From G965222535 sp965222535 (GTDB lineage Bacteria; Pseudomonadota; Gammaproteobacteria; HK1): a stretch of 64,000 nucleotides of DNA. Below are positions 23,824 through 31,938 of the stretch, piece by piece. The DNA lies in assembly GCA_965222535.1 (NCBI GenBank), contig OZ244957.1, forward strand, positions 1,736,001 to 1,800,000, read 5' to 3'. The translations under genes and the position numbers were made by a program. Position 1 is the first letter of the stretch; each line of letters opens with the position of its first letter. Under the pieces are notes generated by a model. The model had not been told where the DNA came from and did no database searches. It worked only from the letters and a program-made list of their open reading frames with translations.

Positions 23824-24489
23824 ATGGTTGCTGAATGCGCTCGCTTCAATATGATAGAGCAGCAGATTCGAACGTGGAGTGTGCTCGATAAAGCGGTTCT
23901 TGAGGTGTTTGAGCGGATTCCGCGCAATGAATACGCACCCGACGATTACCGCGCTTTAGCCTTTGCTGACTTTGAGATTCCGCTAACCGCGGAGGCGTCC
24001 ATGTGGTCGCCACGCCTAGAAGCTCGGGTGCTGCAGGCGCTTGCCTTGCAGCCCCATCACCGCGTGCTTGAAGTCGGTAGCGGCAGCGGCTTCTTTACTT
24101 CTTTGCTGGCGGCGCTATCAAGGCATGTCACTTCGTTGGAGATCGATCCGCTCCTAGCACGCCGGGCGAGCGACAATCTGAAGGCGCATGCGATCACCAA
24201 TGCCTGTATCGAGTGTGGCGATGGGATCCATGGTTTTGAGCGCAATGCCCCATACCACATTATGGTGCAAACCGGCTCGGTTACCATTGTCAGCGATACG
24301 TTTATGCAACAATTGGAGATCGGTGGTCGAGGGGTGGCTATCGTCGGCAAGGCACCTGCGCAGGAAGCACAGCTCATTGAACGCTGTAGCGAACAGGAGT
24401 ACATTTATACCAGTTTGTTTGAAACCAGCATTACGCCGCTGCGGAATGCCAAAGCGGAGCGTGCGCCAGAGCTTGCTTTTGTGTTCTGA
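23824..24489 (+). CDS. Protein-L-isoaspartate O-methyltransferase family protein
   Basis: A 221-residue class I SAM-dependent methyltransferase of the PIMT family, which methylates L-isoaspartyl residues in damaged proteins. 'RFNMIEQQIRTW.VLD' near the N-terminus and motif I 'VLEVGSGSGFFTSLLA' near residue 80 are clear. The ATG at 23824 is preferred because its product begins like relatives; an upstream start at 23785 would add 13 residues. This family branch often has a diverged substrate region, so true isoaspartyl repair activity is not certain. It is followed at 115 bp by the NDUFA9-like gene on the same strand. Confidence 0.85.
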   Translation: MVAECARFNMIEQQIRTWSVLDKAVLEVFERIPRNEYAPDDYRALAFADFEIPLTAEASMWSPRLEARVLQALALQPHHRVLEVGSGSGFFTSLLAALSRHVTSLEIDPLLARRASDNLKAHAITNACIECGDGIHGFERNAPYHIMVQTGSVTIVSDTFMQQLEIGGRGVAIVGKAPAQEAQLIERCSEQEYIYTSLFETSITPLRNAKAERAPELAFVF

Positions 24490-24603
24490 AAGTGCTGGCT
24501 TGACAGCAAGCAGAGCAGCATTGCACGACAGTGGTTGTCGTGCGGATCAATAGGCAGGGCGTTTAACTGCATGGAATCGAGTGGGCACGTGTAAGGAATA
24601 AGC

Positions 24604-25563
24604 ATGCAACGGATATGCATTCTCGGTGGTTCTGGATTCATCGGACGTAACTTGGTGGCGGCGCTGACGCGTCAGGGGATCGCTACCCGCATTTTGACGC
24701 GTCACCGCCACCGCGCTCGTCACCTGCTGGTATTCCCCAACTGCGAACTGGTGCAAACGGATATCCATTACACTTCCAATCTCAGTATGCATCTTGCTGA
24801 CTGCGATGCGGCGATCAACATGGTCGGGGTGCTGCACGCATACCATGGTCATGGGCAAGGTTTTGAGGCAGTACACGCTGAGCTTCCAGGTAAACTGGCC
24901 GATGCGTGTTTGTTTAACCGCGTTCGTCGGATCATTCATATCAGCGCGCTGAATGCCGCCAGAAATGCCTCCAGTCAGTACTTACACACCAAGGCTATCG
25001 GCGAACGCGCTGTGCTTGCAACCGCCAAGGATGGTATCAGGGTAACCATTTTTCAGCCGTCAGTGGTGTTTGGTCCAGGTGACAGCTTTTTCAATCGTTT
25101 CGCAAAATTACTCACCGTCTTCCCGTTTGTATTCCCGCTGGCATGCGCGAATACCCGCTTTGCTCCTGTCTATGTCAACAATGTTGTCGATGCCATCATA
25201 GCCGCCCTGCCCAATCCGGCTACCTATGGGCAGTGCTATTCGCTGTGTGGTCCGCACAGCTATACGCTAGAGGAATTGGTCACGATGACTGCCAAGTATA
25301 TTGGTGTGCGCCGTATGCTGATAAGGCTACCCCTTTGGTTGGCCGAATTGCAGGCGTGGGTGCTGGAGAAACTGCCGGGAAAACTGCTGACAACAGACAA
25401 TCTGCGTTCCATGCAGTACGACAGCGTGTGCCGGGAAAATGGCTTATTGCGCTTGGGGATCAAGCCGATAGGACCGGAAGCTATCGTCCCCCGTTATTTG
25501 CGCGGCGGTCGCAGCCACATATTCAATAAGCTGCGGAGCACCGCCGGTCGTGGCGACCACTGA
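24604..25563 (+). CDS. NAD(P)-binding epimerase of the complex I NDUFA9 subfamily
   Basis: An atypical short-chain dehydrogenase/reductase of 319 residues. The N-terminal Rossmann motif is 'ILGGSGFIGRNLV' (residues 5-17), and a catalytic-type Tyr-x-x-x-Lys is present in 'SQYLHTKAIGE'. 'VFGPGDSFFNRFA' and 'FAPVYVNNVVDAI' match the NDUFA9 branch, common in betaproteobacteria as a stand-alone gene. In mitochondria the homologue is an accessory subunit of NADH:ubiquinone oxidoreductase; the bacterial role is not settled and may concern a quinone or nucleotide-sugar substrate. The start ATG at 24604 follows 'AGGAATAAGC', a weak ribosome site. It probably shares transcription with the upstream methyltransferase gene. 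Confidence 0.85.
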   Translation: MQRICILGGSGFIGRNLVAALTRQGIATRILTRHRHRARHLLVFPNCELVQTDIHYTSNLSMHLADCDAAINMVGVLHAYHGHGQGFEAVHAELPGKLADACLFNRVRRIIHISALNAARNASSQYLHTKAIGERAVLATAKDGIRVTIFQPSVVFGPGDSFFNRFAKLLTVFPFVFPLACANTRFAPVYVNNVVDAIIAALPNPATYGQCYSLCGPHSYTLEELVTMTAKYIGVRRMLIRLPLWLAELQAWVLEKLPGKLLTTDNLRSMQYDSVCRENGLLRLGIKPIGPEAIVPRYLRGGRSHIFNKLRSTAGRGDH

Positions 25564-25742
25564 ACCACTGCGCCGGCGAGCAACCGCAAAAAACCTGCAA
25601 GTGCCTTATTCTCAGAAACAGCATGCAGGATGTGGTGGTGCCGTCGCCGTTTGGTTATGCTGTAGCAGATGCAACGCTTGGTTCCAATACTGCATACGAT
25701 GGGTTTCCAGTAATACTGAACAGACTCGGAGAAGGAGGGACT

Positions 25743-27803
25743 ATGCACGAAACGGCAGACATTCGCAATCTTGCGGTAGTTGGTCATAGCGGTGCTGGCA
25801 AGACCTTGCTGGTTGAAGCGCTGCTGAGTGCAGGTGGTGCTATCGAAGCCATGGGTTCGGGTGTATCCAACAGTACGGTATGCGATTTTGAGCCACAGGA
25901 AAAACGCTATCAACATTCCTTATATGCGGCGGTAGCCAGCCTGCAATACAAGAAAAAACAGATCAACATTATTGATACTCCAGGGTATCCAGACTTTTTG
26001 GGGCAATCACTCAGCGTACTATCGGCGGTTGATGCGCTGATAGTGGTGATCGATGCGCAGGACGGCATCCAGTTAGCCACGTCGAAAATGATGGAGATCG
26101 CTGAGGCCCAAGGATTGCAGTGTATGCTGCTGGTTAATCGCATTGACCTTGAAGAGATTAATTTAGCGGTGCTGATGGAGCAAATGACTGCTGCATTCGG
26201 TGATCGATGCCTGCCTTTGAATCTGCCCTCTCAAGGCGCTGCCGAGGTTGTCGATTGTTTTCTCAAACCGAGTCAATCAGCAACCGATTTCTCCACTGTT
26301 GCTGAATCACATACGCGCATCATTGACCGTGTGGTCGAGATGGATGATGAATTGATGGAGTGGTACCTAGAGGAAGGCGGGGAGCTGACTTTCGATATGC
26401 TGCGTGATGCGCTTGGCAAAGCGTTACGTCAGTGGCACTTAGTCCCAGTGTGCTTTACTTCCGCGCAAGCTGGGGTTGGAATAGCAGAGCTGCTTGATCT
26501 TATCGTACAGATTTTACCAAGTCCCGGAACCAGTAATCGGGATAACCTGATCTACCGGCAAGCGAATGATGAGCCACTGGTGGGAGAGGCATCGGTTGCT
26601 TTCAGTAACGATCCACATGCGTCAGCGATAGCGCATGTGTTCAAAGTCACAGTGGATGCATTCATCGGACGTACAGGGGTACTGCGTATCCACCAGGGTA
26701 TGCTGACTAAGGACTCGACGCTGCATGTTAGCGGCAGTCGAAAGCCGTTCAAGGTCAATCATCTGTTTCGCTTGCAAGGCGGTGAGCGGATAGAGATCGA
26801 ACAGGCGATAGCAGGGGATATTTGTGCGATAGCTAGGATGGATAAGCTGGAATACAATGCGGTCCTGCATGAGGCAGCAGATGATGCGAGTCTTAAAGTG
26901 AAAGCAATACCATTGCCACAACCGATGTACAGTCGCGCAATCCAAGCGCTGAGCAGCGGAGACGAACAGAAACTATCCGATGCGATGCATAAATTATCGG
27001 CCGAAGATCAGTCATTCACGATACAGCACAATACTGTGTTGAATGAGACCGTGCTAAAAAGCCAAGGCGAGCTGCATACGCGGGTGTTATTGGAGCGTTT
27101 GAAAGAACGTTACAATGTCAATGTAGAGACTTACCCGCCACGGATTGAGTACCATGAAACCATCCAGGTTGCGACCGAGGGGCATTACAGGCATAAAAAG
27201 CAATCTGGAGGCGCTGGTCAATTTGGCGAGGTGTTCTTGTTCATTGAGCCAACTGAACGTGGCAAAGGTTTTGACTTTGTTGACAAGGTTGTTGGCGGCT
27301 CCATTCCCGGGCAGTTCATCCCGGCTGTTGAGAAGGGGGTCAGGCAAGTGCTGGCTGAAGGCGCGATAGCTGGTTATCCATTACAGGATGTTCGCGTCAC
27401 GGTTTATGATGGGAAATACCACCCGGTTGACTCCAAGGAAGTCGCTTTTGTGACCGCAGGTAAACGCGCGTTTCTGGATGCGATCAGTAGGGCCCAGCCG
27501 ATTATTCTGGAACCGGTCATGGATATTCAGATTATTGCCCCAGAGCAGCATATGGGTGATATTGTGGCTGGGTTATCCAGCAAGCGCGGACGCATCAGCA
27601 GTACCGGTGGAGAGGCTGATAATACGGTATCGATTATCGCTCAAGTTCCTTTGAACGAAATCGCTGCTTATCAGATTGAGTTAAAATCAATAACCGGTGG
27701 GGCAGGCTCTTACACGGCTGAACTAAGTCACTATGATGCCGTGCCTGCTCAGGTGCAACAACAGATCGTCGCTGAATATACACCGGCGGCGACAGACGAC
27801 TAG
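25743..27803 (+). CDS. Elongation factor G-like GTPase (paralogue)
   Basis: A 686-residue translational GTPase with EF-G domain order: G domain with G1 'GHSGAGKT' and G3 'DTPGYPD', domain II, then the domain III-V region including 'KQSGGAGQFGEV', 'PVDSKEVAF' and 'EPVMDIQI'. G4 reads NRID rather than the canonical NKxD, and the segment usually reading HGKT is HSGAGKT, as in the EF-G2-like subfamily. The frame opens at 25623, but AAGGAGG at 25732-25738 and the family-like N-terminus (MHETADIRNLAVVGHSGAG) fix the start at ATG 25743. It is probably not the main EF-G; a role in stress or ribosome recycling is possible but unproven. It lies alone between two repeat-containing gaps. Confidence 0.9.
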   Translation: MHETADIRNLAVVGHSGAGKTLLVEALLSAGGAIEAMGSGVSNSTVCDFEPQEKRYQHSLYAAVASLQYKKKQINIIDTPGYPDFLGQSLSVLSAVDALIVVIDAQDGIQLATSKMMEIAEAQGLQCMLLVNRIDLEEINLAVLMEQMTAAFGDRCLPLNLPSQGAAEVVDCFLKPSQSATDFSTVAESHTRIIDRVVEMDDELMEWYLEEGGELTFDMLRDALGKALRQWHLVPVCFTSAQAGVGIAELLDLIVQILPSPGTSNRDNLIYRQANDEPLVGEASVAFSNDPHASAIAHVFKVTVDAFIGRTGVLRIHQGMLTKDSTLHVSGSRKPFKVNHLFRLQGGERIEIEQAIAGDICAIARMDKLEYNAVLHEAADDASLKVKAIPLPQPMYSRAIQALSSGDEQKLSDAMHKLSAEDQSFTIQHNTVLNETVLKSQGELHTRVLLERLKERYNVNVETYPPRIEYHETIQVATEGHYRHKKQSGGAGQFGEVFLFIEPTERGKGFDFVDKVVGGSIPGQFIPAVEKGVRQVLAEGAIAGYPLQDVRVTVYDGKYHPVDSKEVAFVTAGKRAFLDAISRAQPIILEPVMDIQIIAPEQHMGDIVAGLSSKRGRISSTGGEADNTVSIIAQVPLNEIAAYQIELKSITGGAGSYTAELSHYDAVPAQVQQQIVAEYTPAATDD

Positions 27804-27860
27804 ATGCTGCACCCACGTCCTTTCAGGATCATTTTATGCCGGTACAAAGCCTTATTGGTT

Positions 27861-28003
27861 GGTGGTTTCGCAATAAGTCATCCGCGGCTATCTGTGTGCT
27901 CGGGTACGAAAATAATATCCATAAATATCAACACTTTACGAATTAATTATGGGCGTTAATAATGACCAGAGCAGGCCCAATTGGACCTTTTTCTAGATCA
28001 TTC
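27861..28003 (+). mobile_element. R2 MITE-like element, copy 2
   Basis: Copy of the 15500-15642 element in the same orientation, starting 'GGTTTCGCAATAAGTCATCC' and ending near 'TTTCTAGATCATTC'. It occupies the gap between the EF-G-like gene and tssE and ends 70 bp before the tssE start, so it could carry or interrupt the promoter of the type VI block. Confidence 0.65.
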
Positions 28004-28061
28004 TTCAGGGGTTGCAATGGCACTTGTAGCAGAATACATTGCGCTTGGGCGACAGCGTAAT

Positions 28062-28070
28062 AAAGGAGGT
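28062..28070 (+). promoter_or_regulatory. Strong ribosome-binding site of tssE
   Basis: AAAGGAGGT, a near-perfect complement to the 3' end of 16S rRNA, lies two to three bases before the ATG at 28073. This is the strongest such site in the type VI block and fixes the tssE start. Confidence 0.75.
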
Positions 28071-28072
28071 TT

Positions 28073-28471
28073 ATGAATATGCAAACACCGTTATTTGATC
28101 GTTTTGAATCCGATAAAGAAGCCACCCTTGATAGTCTGGCGCGCGATATTGCTGACATTTTAGGTGCCCGCCGGGGGTTACAGGAAAATCTCCCAGGTGT
28201 TTTGGGTTGGGGGCTGCCGTCTATGATCGGTTTAACGCCGGCGGCAGAGAAAGATCGCTTGATGGTTGCTAATTTTATTCAGGAGGCGATTGAGAAATTT
28301 GAGCCCCGGTTAGTGAATGTCAACGTGATTCCGCTAGAGGGTGCCAGTATTGATTTTTCTTTTCAACTTGAGGCCATACTGGTGCTTGATGATGACAGTG
28401 AAGAAGTCACATTACGGATCCTTTCCCCGCGCCGTGGGGGTGCGCTGGGGGCAGACGTGAAGATCGTATGA
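28073..28471 (+). CDS. tssE: Type VI secretion baseplate protein TssE (gp25-like)
   Basis: The 132-residue product is the gp25/lysozyme-like baseplate subunit of the type VI secretion sheath. Seen blocks are 'LFDRF' at the N-terminus, 'DIADILGARRG', 'GLPSMIGLT' and 'NVIPLEGASIDFSFQLEAI'; the VxVxP and F.I.a pattern is usual for gp25 proteins. In the assembled machine TssE joins TssF, TssG and TssK as a wedge that nucleates sheath polymerisation. Typical clusters place tssB, tssC and hcp just upstream, but here the upstream gene is the EF-G paralogue and an R2 element. A gap of 432 bp with a second R2 element separates it from tssF. Confidence 0.9.
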   Translation: MNMQTPLFDRFESDKEATLDSLARDIADILGARRGLQENLPGVLGWGLPSMIGLTPAAEKDRLMVANFIQEAIEKFEPRLVNVNVIPLEGASIDFSFQLEAILVLDDDSEEVTLRILSPRRGGALGADVKIV

Positions 28472-28493
28472 ATCATGCTGTGCTCGGAGCGGC

Positions 28494-28512
28494 GATGATG
28501 ATGATGATGATG
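28494..28512 (+). repeat. GAT trinucleotide microsatellite between tssE and tssF
   Basis: Six GAT units in a row lie 23 bp after the tssE stop codon. The sequence around them (28472-28666) contains no recognisable gene. Length variation by slippage is possible. Confidence 0.7.
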
Positions 28513-28666
28513 CATAAACTTGTTTGCCGTGGTATAGTGCGTCCCGGAAAATTGGATACCGAAAGGATAACGCCAATATAGCCAAAATGGCTTCGGTCAA
28601 TGGGCTGCCCCCCCTCTTAGGACTCGCTTTATAGAAGCACAAATAGTGCAGGAAAATATTAACCAT

Positions 28667-28811
28667 GATGGTCTCGCAATAAGTCGCCCGCAGCTCTCTT
28701 TGTGTTCTGGTAAGTAAAATAATATACATAAATATCAATGCTTTACGAAATTCATTATCGGCTTTAATTAAGAACCAAAACAGGATCAATTAGACATTTT
28801 GCGAGATCATC
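28667..28811 (+). mobile_element. R2 MITE-like element, copy 3
   Basis: The clearest copy. It starts 'GATGGTCTCGCAATAAGTC' and ends 'TTTTGCGAGATCATC', whose reverse complement is GATGATCTCGCAAAA, giving about 13 matches in 15 between termini. It is 145 bp long, lies between tssE and tssF, and ends 92 bp before the tssF start codon. Confidence 0.7.
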
Positions 28812-28903
28812 AACCGTACCTCACTCACTTAACTGCACACAAACATGACTTTAGGCGAAATTCTCATATTCACACAGCAACTGACTCATAGGATGGTCCT
28901 ATC

Positions 28904-30529
28904 GTGATCGACACCCGGCTTCTTAACGCATATGTCGCAGAATTAGAGGCATTGCGTGATCATGGGCGTGATTTGGCAAATATCTATCCGGATATTGCAA
29001 GCCGCTTGGATATTGGGGGGCATCGCTCGCGTGACCCTCATGTCGAGCGAGTAGTTCAAAGTGCTGCTTTTCTGGCTGCGCGCTTGCGTTTGATGATCGA
29101 CAGCACGGCAACTGAAATTCCTTTGACGGCATTATCCGTGCTGGCTCCCGTGCTCGCAGACCCAGTTCCATCAATGGCATTACTTAAATTCCAAAGTGGC
29201 ACTGAGCAGCAGGAAATTCCGCGCGGTTCGCGGTTTGATTACCAGGTGGGCGGTCAAGTGCTGGCCTGTTTCAGTACCACAATGAGCGTAATCATTGCGC
29301 CATTGTCACTGAAGATACGGCGCTTGCAACCCTCACGCGCTTATCCAGATGGTCTTGCTATCCGGCTGTTAGGAATCCCACCTAAGACTGTGACCCTATG
29401 TCTTGGTAATGATGAGTTGACGGCGGCAACCTTGATGGATGGTTTTGATGAATTATTGTCAGGGGTTGAAGTCATTCAGCCGGGTGGCAGTGCGCCTATC
29501 AATATCCCTAGGTCTTACTTGCGGATCCACGGGTTCGCACGCAATGAAGCAGCGCTACCGGCACGCCCTGCGATACATCGAGCCCACCGCATCGTTACTG
29601 AATTTATGGTGTTCCCAGAGAAGTTTCGTTTTGTATCCTTGACTGGTTTGCCACTGCGAGCGAACTCCGAGGTCCGCTTCAGATTCTCGCGACCGCTTCA
29701 TCTGCCATCAATGCTGCCGCCTGATCTAATAACTGTTAACCGTGTTCCCAGCGTCAACTTGTGGCGATCGGCGGCAACGCCGATCGATATTGACGGTCGC
29801 CAAATTGAATATCCAGTGCGGGTTGACGCCTTGCGTTATCGAACCGCAGAATGCCATACTGTAGAAAAAGTAGATATGCATGATGCCAAGAGTGACAAAC
29901 CGATTCGGCTGGATCCGGTAGTGGCGCTGGGAGAAGTCCAAGGTACCGACATTCGTTGGGGAATCCGCAGAAGCGTGTCGCGCATGGGCAGTGAGGTGCT
30001 GATGTATTTTCAGGGACTTGATTATCGTGTGCTAGGGCGCCGTCATATGCTGATAACACCCAGTGTACTAGCGAGTAATCGAGACTTAGCGCACCGAACG
30101 CCGTCGGGGGCGGAGCTATACCCGGTGGAGAGTCTTGGGGATTGGCAATGTGCATTGGTAACCACACCGACTGTATACCGCCCCGCTATTACGGGTCTGA
30201 GAGCGATAGAAACCTTGGTGGGTTATTTGCAAAGCAGCATGAATGGTTTAATTGCAGAGAGTCAGCGCGGCTTGCTGCGTGACTATCTGAAACGTTTTCC
30301 GGGTGGAACCGAAGTGGGTTGGATTGATGGTATTAGCTCGGTATCACTGCATCCAGTTGCCTCTTTGAAAGGTGGTCATACACAATCCGGGTTGGCTATC
30401 GCGATAACGTTTGATAGCGAGCGGTACCGCACTACCAGTCAGGCAATGGTGAAGCGTGTCATAGGTGAGTTGTTCGAAAGCCAGCGTGGCATTAACCGAG
30501 TGGAGGAAGTTATTGTCCGATCCACGTAA
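28904..30529 (+). CDS. tssF: Type VI secretion baseplate protein TssF
   Basis: A 541-residue TssF (ImpG/VasA) homologue. The N-terminus is typical: 'LLNAYVAELEALRDHGRDLA', then 'YPDIASRLDIG....DPHVERVVQSAAFLAARL'. Two TssF and one TssG form the core of the baseplate wedge that contacts the VgrG spike. The GTG start at 28904 is the only nearby in-frame option and has a weak ribosome site (AGGA). The product is somewhat shorter than the usual ~590 residues. Its end overlaps the start of tssG by 17 bp, indicating translational coupling. The R2 element and microsatellite lie just upstream. Confidence 0.9.
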   Translation: MIDTRLLNAYVAELEALRDHGRDLANIYPDIASRLDIGGHRSRDPHVERVVQSAAFLAARLRLMIDSTATEIPLTALSVLAPVLADPVPSMALLKFQSGTEQQEIPRGSRFDYQVGGQVLACFSTTMSVIIAPLSLKIRRLQPSRAYPDGLAIRLLGIPPKTVTLCLGNDELTAATLMDGFDELLSGVEVIQPGGSAPINIPRSYLRIHGFARNEAALPARPAIHRAHRIVTEFMVFPEKFRFVSLTGLPLRANSEVRFRFSRPLHLPSMLPPDLITVNRVPSVNLWRSAATPIDIDGRQIEYPVRVDALRYRTAECHTVEKVDMHDAKSDKPIRLDPVVALGEVQGTDIRWGIRRSVSRMGSEVLMYFQGLDYRVLGRRHMLITPSVLASNRDLAHRTPSGAELYPVESLGDWQCALVTTPTVYRPAITGLRAIETLVGYLQSSMNGLIAESQRGLLRDYLKRFPGGTEVGWIDGISSVSLHPVASLKGGHTQSGLAIAITFDSERYRTTSQAMVKRVIGELFESQRGINRVEEVIVRST

Positions 30530-31832
30530 ACCCGCGGAGAACGCCGCTAAGGCGTCCTCTGACAGCACCTCGCACGCTAAAGACGCCCATGCACCGGAGG
30601 GCGATCAGGCCTTTGATGGTGACTATGACGCCGAGGCTGAGCAGGGCTATGACGCCGAGAGTGACCATGATCCCGAGCAGGATTATGAGGCCGAGGGTGA
30701 CCATGATCCCGAGCAGGGCTATGACGCTGAGGGTGACCATGCTCCCGAGCAGGATTATGACGCCGAGGGTGACCATGATCCCGAGCAGGATTATGTTGCC
30801 GAGGGTGACCATGATCCCGAGCAGGATTATGTCGCCGAGGGTGACCATGATCCCGAGCAGGATTATGTTGCTGAGGATGAAGGCGAAGGGTTAAGTCATC
30901 CTTTGGCCCAGGATCTGATGCTCAATCCCAGCAAGTGGAGGATATGGCCTGCGATTGCAGTGATGCGTTGGTTGTTGCGCAAAATGAAACATGGTACGCA
31001 GCAAATCGTATATCGATCTAATCCCACATTGCATTTTTGTCCATCCGAAATCCATGACGTTGCGATTGATCCAGATGGCATGGAATTGATCTTGAATGCC
31101 CCAGGGATCGCTGCCCCAGGGTCCCCACTACCAACTGTTGATATCGACAGAATTATACGCGACAGTCGTCGTGGAGGAGCTTTAGCAGCGTGGTTGGATG
31201 GGCCAGGTGATCGTTTCATGCAGGCGCTTGAGTTGTCCAGAGCGCGCAATAACGCTGCTTTTGCATTGGCTACTGGCGGTTATATTGAGGTGCTGCGAGT
31301 CATTTCCAACCTGATTGGGCGATCAGCCCCTCTTTCGGCTACTAAAGGAGGGGTCCTGCAATATTCTTTTCGTCATCCACCTGAAGGGGCAACTGGGCTG
31401 GCAGGCCTGTTTGTCGGGGCTGCAAATACAGCTGGATTAATTGATTTGTTCAAAGCTTTCGTCGGCCTGCCGGTACAGGTGAAGGAATTCACTGGTGCTG
31501 AAGTGCTGATCTTAAGACCTGCGCGGGTAGGTAGGCCATTGGGATTGATTTTGGGGTCGAAATGTAAGCCTGCATCGGCAGGTATCGACATCATCATTGA
31601 CGGAGGCAAAGATTCTGGAGCACAAAAGTGGGCGCGTGACCCAAAGCGGCGACAGTCATTGCATTTGCTGGCTACCTCTTACATTGGTTCGCCTTCGCCA
31701 GAGGCGCGTATTTTCTTGCAGTTGGATCGCAGCAATGTGTCCCCATCAGTGCTCAATGGTGATGCTGTTATCGGAGGGTTGGCGGTCATGGGGCCTCCTA
31801 AAGATACGATAAATATCCCTATTTATGCTTAA
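30513..31832 (+). CDS. tssG: Type VI secretion baseplate protein TssG with acidic N-terminal repeats
   Basis: The C-terminal ~320 residues match TssG (ImpH/VasB), the partner of TssF in the baseplate wedge: 'RSNPTLHFCPSEI', 'VLRVISNLIGRS', 'GLFVGAANTAGLIDLFKAFVGLPVQVKEF', here cut into parts that I recognise. I choose the TTG at 30513 because GGAGG at 30502-30506 lies six bases upstream and the product then begins MSDPRKPAE; the frame is open from GTG 30465. Residues ~33-121 are an acidic insertion containing six tandem 12-residue units (GDHDPEQDYVAE and variants). Canonical TssG lacks this. The insertion precedes the conserved domain and so could hang from the baseplate without breaking the fold. 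It overlaps tssF by 17 bp. Confidence 0.88.
   Translation: MSDPRKPAENAAKASSDSTSHAKDAHAPEGDQAFDGDYDAEAEQGYDAESDHDPEQDYEAEGDHDPEQGYDAEGDHAPEQDYDAEGDHDPEQDYVAEGDHDPEQDYVAEGDHDPEQDYVAEDEGEGLSHPLAQDLMLNPSKWRIWPAIAVMRWLLRKMKHGTQQIVYRSNPTLHFCPSEIHDVAIDPDGMELILNAPGIAAPGSPLPTVDIDRIIRDSRRGGALAAWLDGPGDRFMQALELSRARNNAAFALATGGYIEVLRVISNLIGRSAPLSATKGGVLQYSFRHPPEGATGLAGLFVGAANTAGLIDLFKAFVGLPVQVKEFTGAEVLILRPARVGRPLGLILGSKCKPASAGIDIIIDGGKDSGAQKWARDPKRRQSLHLLATSYIGSPSPEARIFLQLDRSNVSPSVLNGDAVIGGLAVMGPPKDTINIPIYA
30660..30875 (+). repeat. 36-bp in-frame tandem repeat in tssG, six units
   Basis: Six consecutive 36-bp units encode 12 residues each (GDHDPEQDYVAE; variants SDHDPEQDYEAE, GDHDPEQGYDAE, GDHAPEQDYDAE). 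The last three units differ at only one or two bases, the first ones at more. Unit length is a multiple of three, so changes in copy number would keep the frame. A degenerate half-unit precedes at about 30618-30659. Confidence 0.9.
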
Positions 31833-31938
31833 TTCTGGTCTGAATTCGGTGACATTAGTATCGCTAGAATCAGCGGAAGTTGTTTATCTAGGCCATGACT
31901 GAGTACTTCGAAATAAGAATATTAAGGAGTGTGTCGCT

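Noticed and set aside
28412..28789. Minus-strand frame with a serine run upstream of tssF
   Set aside because: The serine run is the reverse of the GAT microsatellite and the rest is the R2 element; no homology seen.
30510..30848. Antisense hydrophobic frame opposite the tssG repeats (repeated IMVTLG-like peptide)
   Set aside because: It is the complement of the 36-bp tandem repeat; the periodicity fully explains it and tssG is strongly supported on the plus strand.
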